From assembly GCF_003056725.1 (NCBI RefSeq), contig NZ_QBKZ01000002.1:198525-262524 (forward strand): 64,000 nucleotides of DNA, in the 5' to 3' direction. The notes below the pieces were generated by a model. It searched no databases and had not been told where the DNA came from. It worked only from the letters and a program-made list of their open reading frames with translations. Positions within the stretch are counted from its first letter, which is position 1. Every line of letters starts with the position of its first letter. A program made the translations under genes and the position numbers. Shown piece after piece: positions 30,478-40,045 of the stretch. This DNA is from Mangrovicoccus ximenensis. GTDB lineage: Bacteria; Pseudomonadota; Alphaproteobacteria; Rhodobacterales; Rhodobacteraceae.

Positions 30478-31196
30478 AGGCGGTCGACGCGCACCACCTG
30501 CGCGGTCAGGTTGTCGGGCGAACCGCGGTCCAGAGCCGCCTCGACGAGGGCGCGGGCGGCGGCGTCCGGCTCGGCGGAGGAGGCGATGCGGGCGATGGTG
30601 CCGGGGGCCAGGTGTTCGTGAACGCCGTCGGTGGTCAATACGAAGATGTCGCCGGGCGCGACGGACACGCGGCGGTAGTCGGGCTGCATGTCTTCGTGCA
30701 GGCCGAGCGTGCGGTCGAGATGCCCGCCCTGGCCCGCGCGGTGGTCTTCGGTCAACGGCTCCAGGCTCAGCCCGGCGACCCGGGCGATGCGGGCATCGCC
30801 AAGATGCAGCACATGCGCCTCGCGGCCCTTCAGGATCAGCGCGGAGAGGGTGCAGACATGTCCGCGGTCGAGATCCTCGATGCCGCGGTTCTGCCCGCAG
30901 AGCCAGGCGTTGGCGGCGGCGATCACCCGGCGGGCCGAGGTCTCGGCGGTCCAGGCATCGGGCGTGTCGTAGTAATCGGTCATCAGCGCGGCGACGGCCG
31001 TCTCGGCGGCTTCGCGGCTGACCGGGCTGGGGCTGATCCCGTCGGCAATGGCGACGGCGATGCCCTTCAGCACGAGGGCGGCGCCGTCCGGCACGGCCGC
31101 CCCATGGAAATCCTGGTTTTCCGGCTTCGCGCCTGCCGCGGAAAACTGCCCGATGGTCGCGGCGAGGGCGGCCTTGTGCTGGGTGTCCTTGGGCAT
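30478..31196 (-). pseudogene. PP2C-type phosphatase domain, 3' truncated
   Basis: ATG 31196 starts a PPM/PP2C domain: SAAGAKPENQDFHGAAV, VLKGIAVAIADGISPSPVS, VLHLGDARIARVAG, DIFVLTTDGVHEHLAPG and DRGSPDNLTAQVVRVD supply the metal-binding aspartates. In Rhodobacterales, a bifunctional phosphatase-protein kinase of this type sits beside the nitrite transporter and nirBD, as here. The kinase half (another ~300 residues) is missing after residue ~240 where benE begins. Role in controlling nitrate assimilation is inferred from context. Confidence 0.8.
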
Positions 31197-31260
31197 TGCG
31201 GCTCTCCGGAAACGGCGGAACAGGGCCCCGCTTGACGCAGGGCCCTGTTCTTCTGCTCGA

Positions 31261-32097
31261 TTATTCTGCTGCGACGCGGAAGTCCGGCGAAGCGTTGCGC
31301 TTCGGGGATTCGCGGAAGTGGGTCGCGTAGATCATGCCGCCCACGAAGGTCAGGCCGCCGACGAGGTTGCCCAGCACGACCGGGATCTCGTTGTAGAGGA
31401 GGTAGTCTCCCCAGGTGAACTGGCCGCCCAGCATGATGCCCGAGGGGAAGAGGAACATGTTCACGATGGAGTGCTCGAAGCCGAGGTAGAAGAAGACCAG
31501 GATCGGCATCCACATCGCCATGATCTTGCCCGAGGTCGAGGTCGACATCATCGCCGCGACGACGCCGGTGGAGACCATCCAGTTGCAGAGCACCGCGCGG
31601 ACGAAGACGGTCAGCAGGCCTGCGCCGCCGGCAGCGGCATAGCCCAGCGTCCGGGCTTCGCCGATCTGGCCGATCTTCTGGCCGACCGCGTTCGGTTCGG
31701 TCGAGAAGCCCATGGTGAAGACGATGGCCATCAGGATGGCGGTGGTCATGGCGCCGCCGAAGTTGCCGAGCGCGACGAGGCCCCAGTTGCGGAACACGCC
31801 GCCCCAGGTGCAGCCTGGGCGCTTGGCGATGACGGCGAGCGGGGCCAGCGTGAAGACGCCGGTCAGCAGGTCGAAGCCCATCAGGTAGAGCATGCAGAAG
31901 CCGACCGGGAACAGGAGCGAGGCAACGAGGAAGTTGCCGGTATTGACCGCGATGGTCACCGCGAAGGCGGCGGCGAGCGCGAGGATGGCACCGGCCATGT
32001 AGGCGCGGATCAGGGTGTCCTTGGTGGACATGAAAATTTTGGATTCGCCTGCATCGACCATCTTGGCCGCGAATTCCTTCGGCATCACGTAAGACAT
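31261..32097 (-). CDS. Formate/nitrite transporter family protein (NirC-type)
   Basis: 278 residues with six helices: AYMAGAILALAAAFAVTIAV, ASLLFPVGFCMLYLMGFDLL, FTLAPLAVIAKRPGCTWGGV, LVALGNFGGAMTTAILMAIV, VRAVLCNWMVSTGVVAAMMS and FLGFEHSIVNMFLFPSGIM. The LTGVF and FEHSIVNM loops are FocA/NirC signatures. It forms a pentameric channel carrying nitrite or formate. Its location between nirD (33 bases away) and the PP2C gene, all on one strand, points to nitrite uptake for assimilation. The gene is intact. Confidence 0.92.
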   Translation of the reverse strand: MSYVMPKEFAAKMVDAGESKIFMSTKDTLIRAYMAGAILALAAAFAVTIAVNTGNFLVASLLFPVGFCMLYLMGFDLLTGVFTLAPLAVIAKRPGCTWGGVFRNWGLVALGNFGGAMTTAILMAIVFTMGFSTEPNAVGQKIGQIGEARTLGYAAAGGAGLLTVFVRAVLCNWMVSTGVVAAMMSTSTSGKIMAMWMPILVFFYLGFEHSIVNMFLFPSGIMLGGQFTWGDYLLYNEIPVVLGNLVGGLTFVGGMIYATHFRESPKRNASPDFRVAAE

Positions 32098-32129
32098 GCG
32101 TGTCGTCCTTATAGAATGGGGGCCTGTGG

Positions 32130-32468
32130 TCAGGCGCCGATGGTGGTGGAGAGGTAGATGTCCTGACCGTCGAGACGGACCGGGAAAGTGCGGGTGGCGC
32201 CCTCGTCGGCGCCCTGTGCGGCGCCGGTCTCGAGCGAGATCACCCAGTTGTGGAGCGGGCAGGTGACGCAGCCGTCATGCACGATCCCCTGGGAGAGCGG
32301 CCCGTTCTTGTGCGGGCAGCGGTCTTCGATTGCGAAGATGCGGTCATCCCCGGTGCGGAACACGGCGATGGTCATCGCGCCGTTCTTCACGCAGCGCGCG
32401 CCCTGGCGCGGGATGTCGTCGATGGTGCCGATCAGGCGCCAGTCGAACGCGGTTCCAAGGTCCTTCAT
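32130..32468 (-). CDS. nirD: Nitrite reductase small subunit NirD
   Basis: 112 residues. The Rieske-type fold is evident, with both ligand boxes intact: IEDRCPHKNGPLSQ and VTCPLHNWVISLETG. NirD assists NirB in reducing nitrite to ammonium with NAD(P)H in the cytoplasm. The ATG overlaps the nirB stop by four bases (ATGA), so they are co-translated; nirC-type transporter follows. The presence of C-H/C-H ligands suggests a [2Fe-2S] centre, which not all NirD proteins retain. Confidence 0.93.
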   Translation of the reverse strand: MKDLGTAFDWRLIGTIDDIPRQGARCVKNGAMTIAVFRTGDDRIFAIEDRCPHKNGPLSQGIVHDGCVTCPLHNWVISLETGAAQGADEGATRTFPVRLDGQDIYLSTTIGA

Positions 32469-34920
32469 TCGGCTGCCTCCAGCTTGAGATCTGCCATCGG
32501 GGTGAATTCATGGGCGTCCGTGCCCGCGACGCGCTCCGCCCAGGGATCGACCTGCGCGAATTGCTGCGAGAAGGCGAAGCGGTCGGCATAGGCCTTGCGT
32601 GCCTCGGGATCGTCGAAGATCGTCTCGCGGATGTGGTCGTAGCCGAGCCGGTCGGCCCATTTGTAGATCCGCTCGAGGTAGAAGCCGGTCTCGCGGTAGT
32701 ACTGCGTCAGCGCGCCCACCACCTCGATGACCTCTTCCTCGGTCTTCACCGACCCGAGCTCGGTCGTGCCCTGGATATGCAGGCCGGCCGCGCCGCCATA
32801 GACGATCTGGTAGCCGCTATCGACGCAGATCACGCCAATATCCTTGCAGGTCGCCTCGGCGCAGTTCCGCGGGCAGCCGGTGACGGCGAGCTTCAGCTTC
32901 GCGGGCGACCAGGAGCCCCAGAGATACTGCTCCAGCTTGATGCCCAAGCCCGTGGAGTCCTGCGTGCCGAAGCGGCACCACTCCTTGCCGACGCAGGTCT
33001 TCACCGTGCGCAGCCCCTTGGCATAGGCCGCGCCCGAGATCATGCCGGCGTCGTTCAGGTCCTTCCAGACCGGGATCAGGTCCTCTTTCTTCACGCCGAG
33101 CAGGTCGATGCGCTGGCCGCCGGTGACCTTCACCGAGGGGATGTCGTAGCGGTCGACGATGTCGGCGATGGCACGCAGCTCGGACGAGGTGGTCATGCCG
33201 CCGAACATCCGCGGGACCACCGAATAGGTGCCGTCCTTCTGGATGTTCGCATGCACCCGCTCGTTGATGAAGCGGCTCTGCTGGTCGTCGACATACTCGC
33301 CCGGCCAGTCGGAGAGCAGGTAGTAGTTCAGCGCGGGGCGGCACTTGGCGCAGCCTTCGGGCGTCTTCCACTCCAGTTCCTGCATGACGGCGGGGATCGA
33401 CTTCAGCCCCTGTGCCTTGATCAGGCGGCGGACCTCGCCATGGCCGAGATCGGTGCAGCCGCACATGCCCTCAACCTTTTTCTCGAAGCTGTCGCCGAGG
33501 GTCAGCGCAATGACCGATTCCACCAGCCCCGTGCAGGTGCCGCAGGAGGCCGAGGCCTTGGTATGGGCGCGCACCTCGCCGAGGCTGGTCAGGCCCTTTT
33601 CGGTGATCGCGTCGACGATGGTGCCCTTGCAGATGCCGTTGCAGCCGCAGATTTCCGCGTCGTCCGACAGGTTCGCGACCGCTGCCAGCGGATCGGCCGC
33701 CGCGCCGCCGCCCTGGTACGCCTGGCCGAAGATCAGCGTGTCGCGGATGTCCTCCACGCAGTCGCCGGATTTCAGCAGTTCGTTGTACCACATGCCGTCC
33801 GCGACATCGCCGTAGAGCACGGCGCCGATGACGCGGTTGTCCTTCAGGATCACGCGCTTGTAGGTGCCGTTGGCGGCGTTGCGCAGGACCACGTCCTCGC
33901 GGTCCGCGCCTTCGGAGAAGTCGCCGACGGAATAGAGGTTGATGCCGGTGACTTCAGCTTGGTCGGCGTCTCGGCATGGGCGAAGGCGGCCTGGCAGTCA
34001 TTGGCGGCGGCAAGGTGTTCTGCCGCGACATTCGCCATGGCGTAGAGCGGGGCGACGAGGCCATAGACGCGGCGCTCGACCTCGGCGCATTCGCCGACCG
34101 AGAAGATGTCCGGGTCGGAGCTGCGCATGTCCGCCGAGCAGACGATGCCGCGGCCGACCTCAAGCCCGGCCTCTTTCGCCAGCGCGGTGTTCGGGCGGAT
34201 GCCGACGGCCATGACGACCAGCGAGGCGTCGATCACGGTGCCGTCTTCCAGTTCCAGCCCCTCGACCTTGTCGGTCCCGAGGATCGCCTTGGTATTGGCG
34301 CCGCAGCGGACTTCGATGCCGCGCGATTCCAGTTCTTTCTGAAGCAGATAGCCTGCCGCTGGATCGAGCTGGCGCTCCATCAGGGTCGGCATCAGGTGGA
34401 TGACGGTGACGTCCATGCCGCGCGCCTTCAGGCCCGCTGCCGCCTCGAGACCGAGGAGCCCGCCGCCGATGACCACGGCGCGGCCGCCCTTCGCGGAGGC
34501 GTCCAGCATGCCCTCGACATCGTCGAGATCGCGGTAGGCCAGCACGCCCGGGAGCTGGTGGCCGGGGACGGGAATGATGAACGGGGTGGAGCCGGTGGCG
34601 ACCACGAGCTTGTCGTAGGAGACGGTGATGCCTCCCTCGGAGGTGACGGTCTTCGCGTCCCGGTCGATCTGCGTGACCTTCTGGCCGCGATGCAGCGTGA
34701 CGCCGTTCGAGGCGTACCAGTCATCGCCGTGGATGATGATGTCCTCGTAGGTCTTCTCGCCCGAGAGCACCGGCGACAGCATGATGCGGTCGTAGTTCAC
34801 GCGGGGTTCGGCATTGAAGATGGTGACGTCCCAGGCGTCCGGAGCGATCCGGAACAGGGTTTCGAGCATCCGGCCGGGGGCCATGCCGTTGCCGATGATG
34901 ACGAGGTTCTTCTTGGTCAT
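32465..34920 (-). pseudogene. nirB: Nitrite reductase large subunit NirB, with a -1 frameshift
   Basis: From ATG 34920 the N-terminal FAD/NAD(P) oxidoreductase reads NLVIIGNGMAPGRMLETLFR, VVATGSTPFIIPVPG and VVIGGGLLGLEAAAGLKARG. Near 33950 a base is missing (CTGAAG-TCACC where GGTCACC is expected) and the frame shifts; the next frame continues directly with VVLRNAANGTYKRVILKDNR, the BFD [2Fe-2S] domain (EICGCNGICKGTIVDAI), and the siroheme/4Fe-4S reductase core (VTGCPRNCAEATCKDIGV). Together they make a full ~815-residue NirB. Either a real frameshift that kills assimilation or a sequencing error. nirD and the transporter downstream are intact, which favours error. Confidence 0.9.
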
Positions 34921-35320
34921 TTCCGCTCGCTTCCGTGTTCAGCTGGCGAGACGCAAAGCGCCTGCGTTAACTCGAAAGGGAATGCGAGATGGCAGCGCCC
35001 GCACGCGTTCCCAGAAACTGTCCGATGGTATCGGTAGTCTTGAGTCCGCAGCGCCGTTGCTGCCGGGGCCCGGAGGGCCGTCTGTTCGGAGAAGGCCGCG
35101 CCATTGCAGCCTAGGTGGAGGACGGTGCCTCCGATGACATTCTGGTTACCGGCTTGCCGCGGCGCGATCCAGGGAAAAATGTGGCGCATCCGGCGAATGT
35201 TTCGGACTGGCCGCGGCGCTGGGCGGGGATGGCTTTCTGCCGTGCAGAAAACGGCATGTCTGGCGATTTCCGCAGCGGTTTTGAAACGGTAATATTCATT
35301 CATCACGGCGCTTTGCCATC
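34921..35320. other. Intergenic region upstream of nirB
   Basis: About 400 bases with no convincing gene. It must hold the nirB promoter on the minus strand. The last part contains AT-richer sequence (GAAACGGTAATATTCATTCA) unlike its surroundings, a possible regulator or RNA polymerase site. I see no tRNA or IS. Confidence 0.5.
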
Positions 35321-35321
35321 G

Positions 35322-35354
35322 AAAAGCCCCGGCGCAGGGGGCTGCGCCGGGGCT
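35322..35354 (-). terminator. Terminator of the Rrf2 gene
   Basis: An 11-bp perfect stem (35325-35335 with 35344-35354) around AGGGGGCT, followed on the minus strand by TTTTC. It lies 30 bases after the stop of the Rrf2 gene. Confidence 0.75.
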
Positions 35355-35383
35355 CCGGGAAAGGGAGTTGCGAATCGCGGGCG

Positions 35384-35824
35384 CTATCCGGGCGAATCAT
35401 GCGCGGCGGCGCGTTGCAGAAGCCCGAGCGACCCGGGATGGGACAGCAGCGCATCGGCCAGGCTCAGCCGGTCGAGCGCCGCGTAGAAGGCGGCCTGCGC
35501 CTCTGCGAAAGGGCCCGGCAGGCCGCAGGCCCCGGTCAGGAGGCAGCCGCCGCAGTCGACGAGGCCACCATCGCCCTCCATGTGCCGCACCACCTGGCCC
35601 AGCCGGATCTCGGGGGCGGGGCGGGCGAGCCGCACGCCCCCGGCGCGGCCGCGCGTGCTTTCGAGAAAGCCGCCCTCGACGAGCTGCAGGGCGACCTTCA
35701 TCAGGTTGTTCTTCGACAGGCCGTGGGCGCGGGCCATTTCCGCGACCGTCACGATCCGATCCTGATGCGCCCCCAGATAGAGGCAGATGCGGATCGCGTA
35801 ATCGGTGAACTTGGACAGGCGCAT
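35384..35824 (-). CDS. Rrf2-family iron-sulfur regulator (NsrR-like)
   Basis: 146 residues from ATG 35824. It has the Rrf2 winged HTH (RLSKFTDYAIRICLYLGAH, IVTVAEMARAHGLSKNNLMK, VALQLVEGGFLESTRGRAG) and the cluster-binding loop DCGGCLLTGACGLPG near residues 88-102 with three cysteines spaced as in NsrR, the nitric-oxide sensor. It lies next to, and on the same strand as, the nitrite reductase genes, so control by NO or nitrite stress is plausible. NsrR rather than IscR is suggested by the LSKNNLMKV helix. The gene is intact, with its own terminator. Confidence 0.88.
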   Translation of the reverse strand: MRLSKFTDYAIRICLYLGAHQDRIVTVAEMARAHGLSKNNLMKVALQLVEGGFLESTRGRAGGVRLARPAPEIRLGQVVRHMEGDGGLVDCGGCLLTGACGLPGPFAEAQAAFYAALDRLSLADALLSHPGSLGLLQRAAAHDSPG

Positions 35825-35855
35825 GGCGGGAGCCTCGGGTCTGCGGCGGTTCCGG

Positions 35856-36055
35856 TCAGGCGGCGCGGGTGGCGGTTCCGGCCGACAGCGATTTCGGATG
35901 GCGCAGGAACAGGATCGCCGGGCTCGGCAGGGCCTCGCGCCGGATCGTCTCGGCCAGCGTGCCGAGCGTCGCGGCGGCATGGCGCTCGCGGCCGACCGCG
36001 GATTGCCGGGAGAGGCAGAGGTTTGCGGTCGGCTGCCGACCTCGGCGCCGCTTGC
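35856..36055 (-). pseudogene. Unidentified C-terminal fragment
   Basis: A frame ending at TGA 35856 reads AVGRERHAAATLGTLAETIR and EALPSPAILFLRHPKSLSAG. The TLGTLAETI...PSPAILF pattern is similar to the end of tetrapyrrole (uroporphyrinogen-III/precorrin) methyltransferases, which would suit a nitrite reductase cluster needing siroheme. The similarity is short and the call is tentative. The 5' part is lost at a join with the GntR gene near 36060. Confidence 0.35.
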
Positions 36056-36080
36056 TCCCGCAGCCGCCGTGGAGGGCGCC

Positions 36081-36776
36081 TCACACGGCGCGGGCCCGGC
36101 CGCTGCGGTCCATGGCACGCATCTGTTCGACGATATGGCGGCCCGAGCCCTCGACATGCTGTTCGATGACGCGCGCCGCTTCGTCGGCATCGTGGCGGCG
36201 GATGGCATCGACAAGCGCGCGGTGTTCGGCAAGCACGTCGTTGCGCCGCTTCGGCGAGACGGTGAAGGGGCGCGCTATGGCGCCGAGGATGTTGCGGTGC
36301 CGCCACCACAGCTCGACCGCGTTGCGGTTGTAGTGCCGGTCGTACATCAGGCGGTGGAACTGCGTGTCGTATTCGTACTGCGCCTCGTGGTCGTCATCGA
36401 GCTTCAGCGCCTCCATCCTGGCGCAGAGCCCGTCCAGCGCGCGGATGTCCTCGGCGGTGGCCATGCCGACGAACCAGCGCGTCAGCTTCGGTTCGATCAG
36501 CATCTCGATCTCGACGATGTCGCGGACGAAATCGGCATCCATGGGGCGCACGCGCGCGCCGCGGTTGGGTTCGAGGATCACGAACCCCTCGCCGCGCAGC
36601 TGCTGCAGGGCCTCGCGCACCGGGTTCGTCGAGCTGCCCATGCGGGCCGCGATCTCGGACACTTTCAGGCGCTCATGCGGTTTCACGCGGCCAAGGACGA
36701 TGTCATCGCGCAGCCGGTCATAGACGGAGGCCCTGCGGTCCCCGGGCTGCGTTCCGCTGTCTTGCCGATCATCCAT
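36081..36776 (-). CDS. GntR-family regulator (FCD type) of the uptake operon
   Basis: 231 residues from ATG 36776. The HTH reads ASVYDRLRDDIVLGRVKPHE, RLKVSEIAARMGSSTNPVRE, ALQQLRGEGFVILEPNRGAR. The FCD domain follows (VRDIVEIEMLIEPKLTRWFV, QFHRLMYDRHYN, LAEHRALVDAIRRHD, with the three histidine ligands). It is divergent from the ABC importer-manD operon, and the gap of 214 bases contains a repeated GTACGAT element. By analogy with UxuR-like regulators of sugar-acid catabolism, it probably represses the operon until a sugar acid appears. Some upstream in-frame codons exist, but ATG 36776 fits the family. Confidence 0.88.
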   Translation of the reverse strand: MDDRQDSGTQPGDRRASVYDRLRDDIVLGRVKPHERLKVSEIAARMGSSTNPVREALQQLRGEGFVILEPNRGARVRPMDADFVRDIVEIEMLIEPKLTRWFVGMATAEDIRALDGLCARMEALKLDDDHEAQYEYDTQFHRLMYDRHYNRNAVELWWRHRNILGAIARPFTVSPKRRNDVLAEHRALVDAIRRHDADEAARVIEQHVEGSGRHIVEQMRAMDRSGRARAV

Positions 36777-36846
36777 GACGTGTTGCCCGCGTTTGTCCCT
36801 GTGGTCGTGTCTATCCCGAGATGGGGGGGGTGTCAAAAAATTTAAA

Positions 36847-36874
36847 GTACGATAGTTGACAGATAATGTACGAT
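36847..36874. promoter_or_regulatory. Direct GTACGAT repeats and promoter of the importer operon
   Basis: GTACGAT occurs at 36847-36853 and 36868-36874, exactly 21 bases apart (two helical turns). TTGACA lies between them at 36856-36861, and TCTATTCT about 19 bases on is a possible -10. A repressor bound to both repeats would cover the promoter. GntR binding is inferred. Confidence 0.55.
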
Positions 36875-36990
36875 CTGGTGTCTATTCTACAACGTTCGGG
36901 AAAGGAGCCCGTGCGGAACTCAGGAGGAGGCAGCGCGGTCCGGCAAGGCCGGGCGCTGCATGGCCCCGTGTGCCGGGGCGGGAGGACTGT

Positions 36991-38919
36991 ATGAAGATGC
37001 CAAGTTCCAAGTTGCGGATCGCCCTGGCGGGAAGCGTGGCGGCCCTGCTGCTGCCCGGCGGCGTCTTGGCCGACGATTATGCCCAGGCGCCGATGCTCGA
37101 TGCCCGTGTCGCCGAAGGCACGCTGCCGCCGGTGGAGGACCGCCTGCCCGGCAATCCCTTCGTCGAGACGATGGTCGACGGGACCGGCAGCTATGGCGGC
37201 ACGCTGCGCACGACGATCCTGGCAAATGGCGACCAGTACAACCTGACCCGCACGATCGCCAACGAACTCCTGGTGCGCTGGGATCCGGACTGGCAGCGGA
37301 TCGTGCCCTCGCTGGCCGAGGAGGTGACGGCCTCCGACGATGCGACGACCTACACGCTCCGGCTCCGCGAGGGGCTCAGGTGGAGCGACGGCGCGCCCTT
37401 CACCGCGGATGACATCATGTTCTGGTACGAGGACGTGTTCATGAACGAGGCCCTGACGCCGAGCAAGAGCTCGGTCTTCATGGCCGCAGGAGAGCCGGTG
37501 GCCGTGACGCGGATCGACGATCTGACGGTCGAGTTCAAGTTCGCCGGCCCCTACGGGCTGTTCCTGCAGCAGCTGGCCTACGGACAGGGGCACCAGCCGG
37601 TGATCTACCCCCGGCATTACCTCGAGCAGTTCCACGAGGACTACAATGCCGATGGCATTCCGGCGCTGCTGGAGGTCGACCCGGCCGCGCATGACTGGGT
37701 GTCGCTGTTCAATTCCAAGGTCTCGCCGAGCTTCCAGCCGGTCTATTGGCAGAATGCCGAACTGCCGACCATGAACCCGTGGACCCTGACCGTGCCCTAT
37801 GCCGATGGCGAGCGCGTCGCGGCGACCCGCAACCCCTATTACTGGAAGGTCGACCCGGAGGGGAACCAGCTGCCCTATATCGACGGCGTGACCTGGGCGA
37901 AGGTCGACGACCCGCAGCTGATGGTGCTGAAGATGACCTCGGGCGAGTTCGATTTCGCCTTCCGCCACATCAACAACGCCACCTTCCGCTCGGTGCTCCA
38001 TGACGGCCAGGAGACCGGCAACTACCATTTCCTCGACGTGCAGGATCTGCCGGCCAACGATGCCGTGCTGATGCTGAACCTCAATGTCGAGGACCCGGTC
38101 AAGAACGCGGTCTTCAACGACAAGGATTTCCGCATCGCGCTGAGCCACGCGATCAACCGCCAGGACATCATCGACCTGATCTATGTCGGGCAGGGGACGC
38201 CGTCGCAGGTGGCGGTGAACCCGATCCACGAGCTCCACAACGAGCGCCAGTCGTCGCAATATACCGAATACGACCCCGAGCTCGCGGCCAGCCTGCTCGA
38301 CGGGATCCTGCCCGAGAAGGATGCCGAGGGCTACCGGCTCGGGCCGGACGGCGCGCGTTTCACCATCAACTTCATGGTCGCCGATGTCTACGGCCTGTCC
38401 TATCCGGACATCATGCAGATGGTGCAGCAATACGCGGCCGATGTCGGGCTCGACATCCAGATCCGCACCACCGACCGCACGCGGCTCAGCACGATGTGGA
38501 ACGCCAACGAGCAGGACGCCTATATCTGGAGCTGCACCGGCGGGCTGTCCGAAGTCTATACCGACCCGCGCTGCTACATGCCCTACCAGAAGGCGGACGT
38601 GTTCTTCGCCTCGAAATGGTCGGACTGGTACGCCGACCACGGCCGCGGCGAGGAGCCGCCCCAGGAGGTGCAGGACCTGATGGCGGCCTATGACGCCGTC
38701 ACTGCCGCGGTCACCGAAGAGGACCGCAAGGCGCTGATGGAGAGCTTCCTCGAACGCTCCGCGGAGGCGTTCCTCAATATCGGCATCGTGCGGCCAGAGC
38801 CGAAATACATGATGGTGTCCAACGACCTGCACAACGTCAAGGACGGCATCCCGGTCAGCGGCATCCTCTGGCATCCGGCGCCGACGCTGAGCCAGTGGCA
38901 TTTCGGCGGCAGCCGCTGA
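36991..38919 (+). CDS. ABC transporter substrate-binding protein, peptide/oligosaccharide (SBP family 5)
   Basis: 642 residues from ATG 36991, after GGGAGGAC. A signal peptide (RIALAGSVAALLLPGGVLAD) is followed by the family-5 fold: LTRTIANELLVRWDPDWQRI, YTLRLREGLRWSDGAPFTAD, DIMFWYEDVFMNE and FRIALSHAINRQDIIDLIYV. It is longer than typical DppA (~500), as in the subgroup that binds oligosaccharides. It captures substrate in the periplasm for the DppBCDF-type permease downstream. Co-location with manD suggests sugar-acid-containing oligomers, which is inference. Confidence 0.9.
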   Translation: MKMPSSKLRIALAGSVAALLLPGGVLADDYAQAPMLDARVAEGTLPPVEDRLPGNPFVETMVDGTGSYGGTLRTTILANGDQYNLTRTIANELLVRWDPDWQRIVPSLAEEVTASDDATTYTLRLREGLRWSDGAPFTADDIMFWYEDVFMNEALTPSKSSVFMAAGEPVAVTRIDDLTVEFKFAGPYGLFLQQLAYGQGHQPVIYPRHYLEQFHEDYNADGIPALLEVDPAAHDWVSLFNSKVSPSFQPVYWQNAELPTMNPWTLTVPYADGERVAATRNPYYWKVDPEGNQLPYIDGVTWAKVDDPQLMVLKMTSGEFDFAFRHINNATFRSVLHDGQETGNYHFLDVQDLPANDAVLMLNLNVEDPVKNAVFNDKDFRIALSHAINRQDIIDLIYVGQGTPSQVAVNPIHELHNERQSSQYTEYDPELAASLLDGILPEKDAEGYRLGPDGARFTINFMVADVYGLSYPDIMQMVQQYAADVGLDIQIRTTDRTRLSTMWNANEQDAYIWSCTGGLSEVYTDPRCYMPYQKADVFFASKWSDWYADHGRGEEPPQEVQDLMAAYDAVTAAVTEEDRKALMESFLERSAEAFLNIGIVRPEPKYMMVSNDLHNVKDGIPVSGILWHPAPTLSQWHFGGSR

Positions 38920-39058
38920 CGGATCGCCGCGCCGGTCCATCCCGTCCGGCGCGGCTGCGTTCCGGCGGCGGCTTCCTCCCGCCGCCGGGCGTCCTTCCCG
39001 CGACCATGCCGATCCCGCCGGGCGCCTCCGGCCTCCCGGCAGACCAAGGACTGCTCCC

Positions 39059-40045
39059 ATGCTCCCATTCCTGGCCCGGCGGCTGCTCTATGCCGTCCCG
39101 ACGCTCTTCGCGGTGTCGGTCATCGCCTTCGTCATCATCCAGCTCCCGCCCGGCGACTACCTGACCACGCTGATGGCCGACTGGGCCGCGCAGGGCGGCG
39201 CGGTCGAGTCGGGCATGGTCGAGGCGATGCGCGAACGCTACGGCCTCGACCAGCCGATCTATGTCCAGTATTTCAAGTGGATGTCCGGGATCCTGCTGCA
39301 GGGCGATTTCGGCATGTCCTTCGAATACGGCCGCCCGGTGTCCGAGCTGATCTGGTCGCGGCTGGGCTTCTCCTTCCTGCTGGCCTTCCTGACGCTGCTC
39401 TTTGCCTGGGCGATCGCCGTGCCGATCGGCATCCTCTCGGCGGTGCGGCAGTATTCCGTCGCCGACTACATCGCGACCTTCATCGCCTTCGTCTTCCTCG
39501 CGCTGCCGAACTTCGTGCTGGCGCTGGGGATGATGTACGTGATGTCCGCCTATTTCGGACAGAGCGTCGGCGGGCTGTTCTCGGCCGAATACGTCGATGC
39601 CCCCTGGTCTCTGGCCCGGCTCTGGGATTTCCTCAAGCATGTCTGGCTGCCGGTCTTCGCCATCGGCACCGGCTCGCTCGCGGCGCTGATCCGGATCATG
39701 CGCGCGAACCTGCTCGACGAGCTGCGCAAGCCCTATGTCACCACTGCCCGCGCCAAGGGGCTGGACGAGTTCCGCCTGCTGATGCGCTATCCGGTGCGGA
39801 TCGCTCTGAACCCGCTGATCTCTGCGCTTGGCTGGATCCTGCCCGCCGCGGTGTCGATGGAGATCCTCGTCTCGGTGGTGATGAGCCTGCCCACGACCGG
39901 GCCGCTGCTGCTGCGCGCGCTGCTGGCGCAGGACATGTACCTGGCCGGATCGCTGATCCTGCTGATCTCGGTGCTGACCATCATCGGCACGCTGATCTCC
40001 GACATCCTTCTTGCTCTGACCGACCCGAGGATCCGACTGCAATGA
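39059..40045 (+). CDS. ABC importer permease, DppB-type
   Basis: 328 residues. The family opening FLARRLLYAVPTLFAVSVIA is followed by five more helices and the EAA loop region (TTARAKGLDEFRLLMRYPV, RIALNPLISALGWILPAAVS). It pairs with the next gene to make the channel. It begins 139 bases after the binding-protein gene; ATG 40042 of the next gene lies inside its stop codon (ATGA). Confidence 0.92.
   Translation: MLPFLARRLLYAVPTLFAVSVIAFVIIQLPPGDYLTTLMADWAAQGGAVESGMVEAMRERYGLDQPIYVQYFKWMSGILLQGDFGMSFEYGRPVSELIWSRLGFSFLLAFLTLLFAWAIAVPIGILSAVRQYSVADYIATFIAFVFLALPNFVLALGMMYVMSAYFGQSVGGLFSAEYVDAPWSLARLWDFLKHVWLPVFAIGTGSLAALIRIMRANLLDELRKPYVTTARAKGLDEFRLLMRYPVRIALNPLISALGWILPAAVSMEILVSVVMSLPTTGPLLLRALLAQDMYLAGSLILLISVLTIIGTLISDILLALTDPRIRLQ

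Noticed and set aside
35322..35354. Similarity of the CCCCGGCGC hairpin to RNA module A
   Set aside because: Simple long stem followed by T-run right after the Rrf2 gene; an ordinary terminator without the CTGA or second hairpin.
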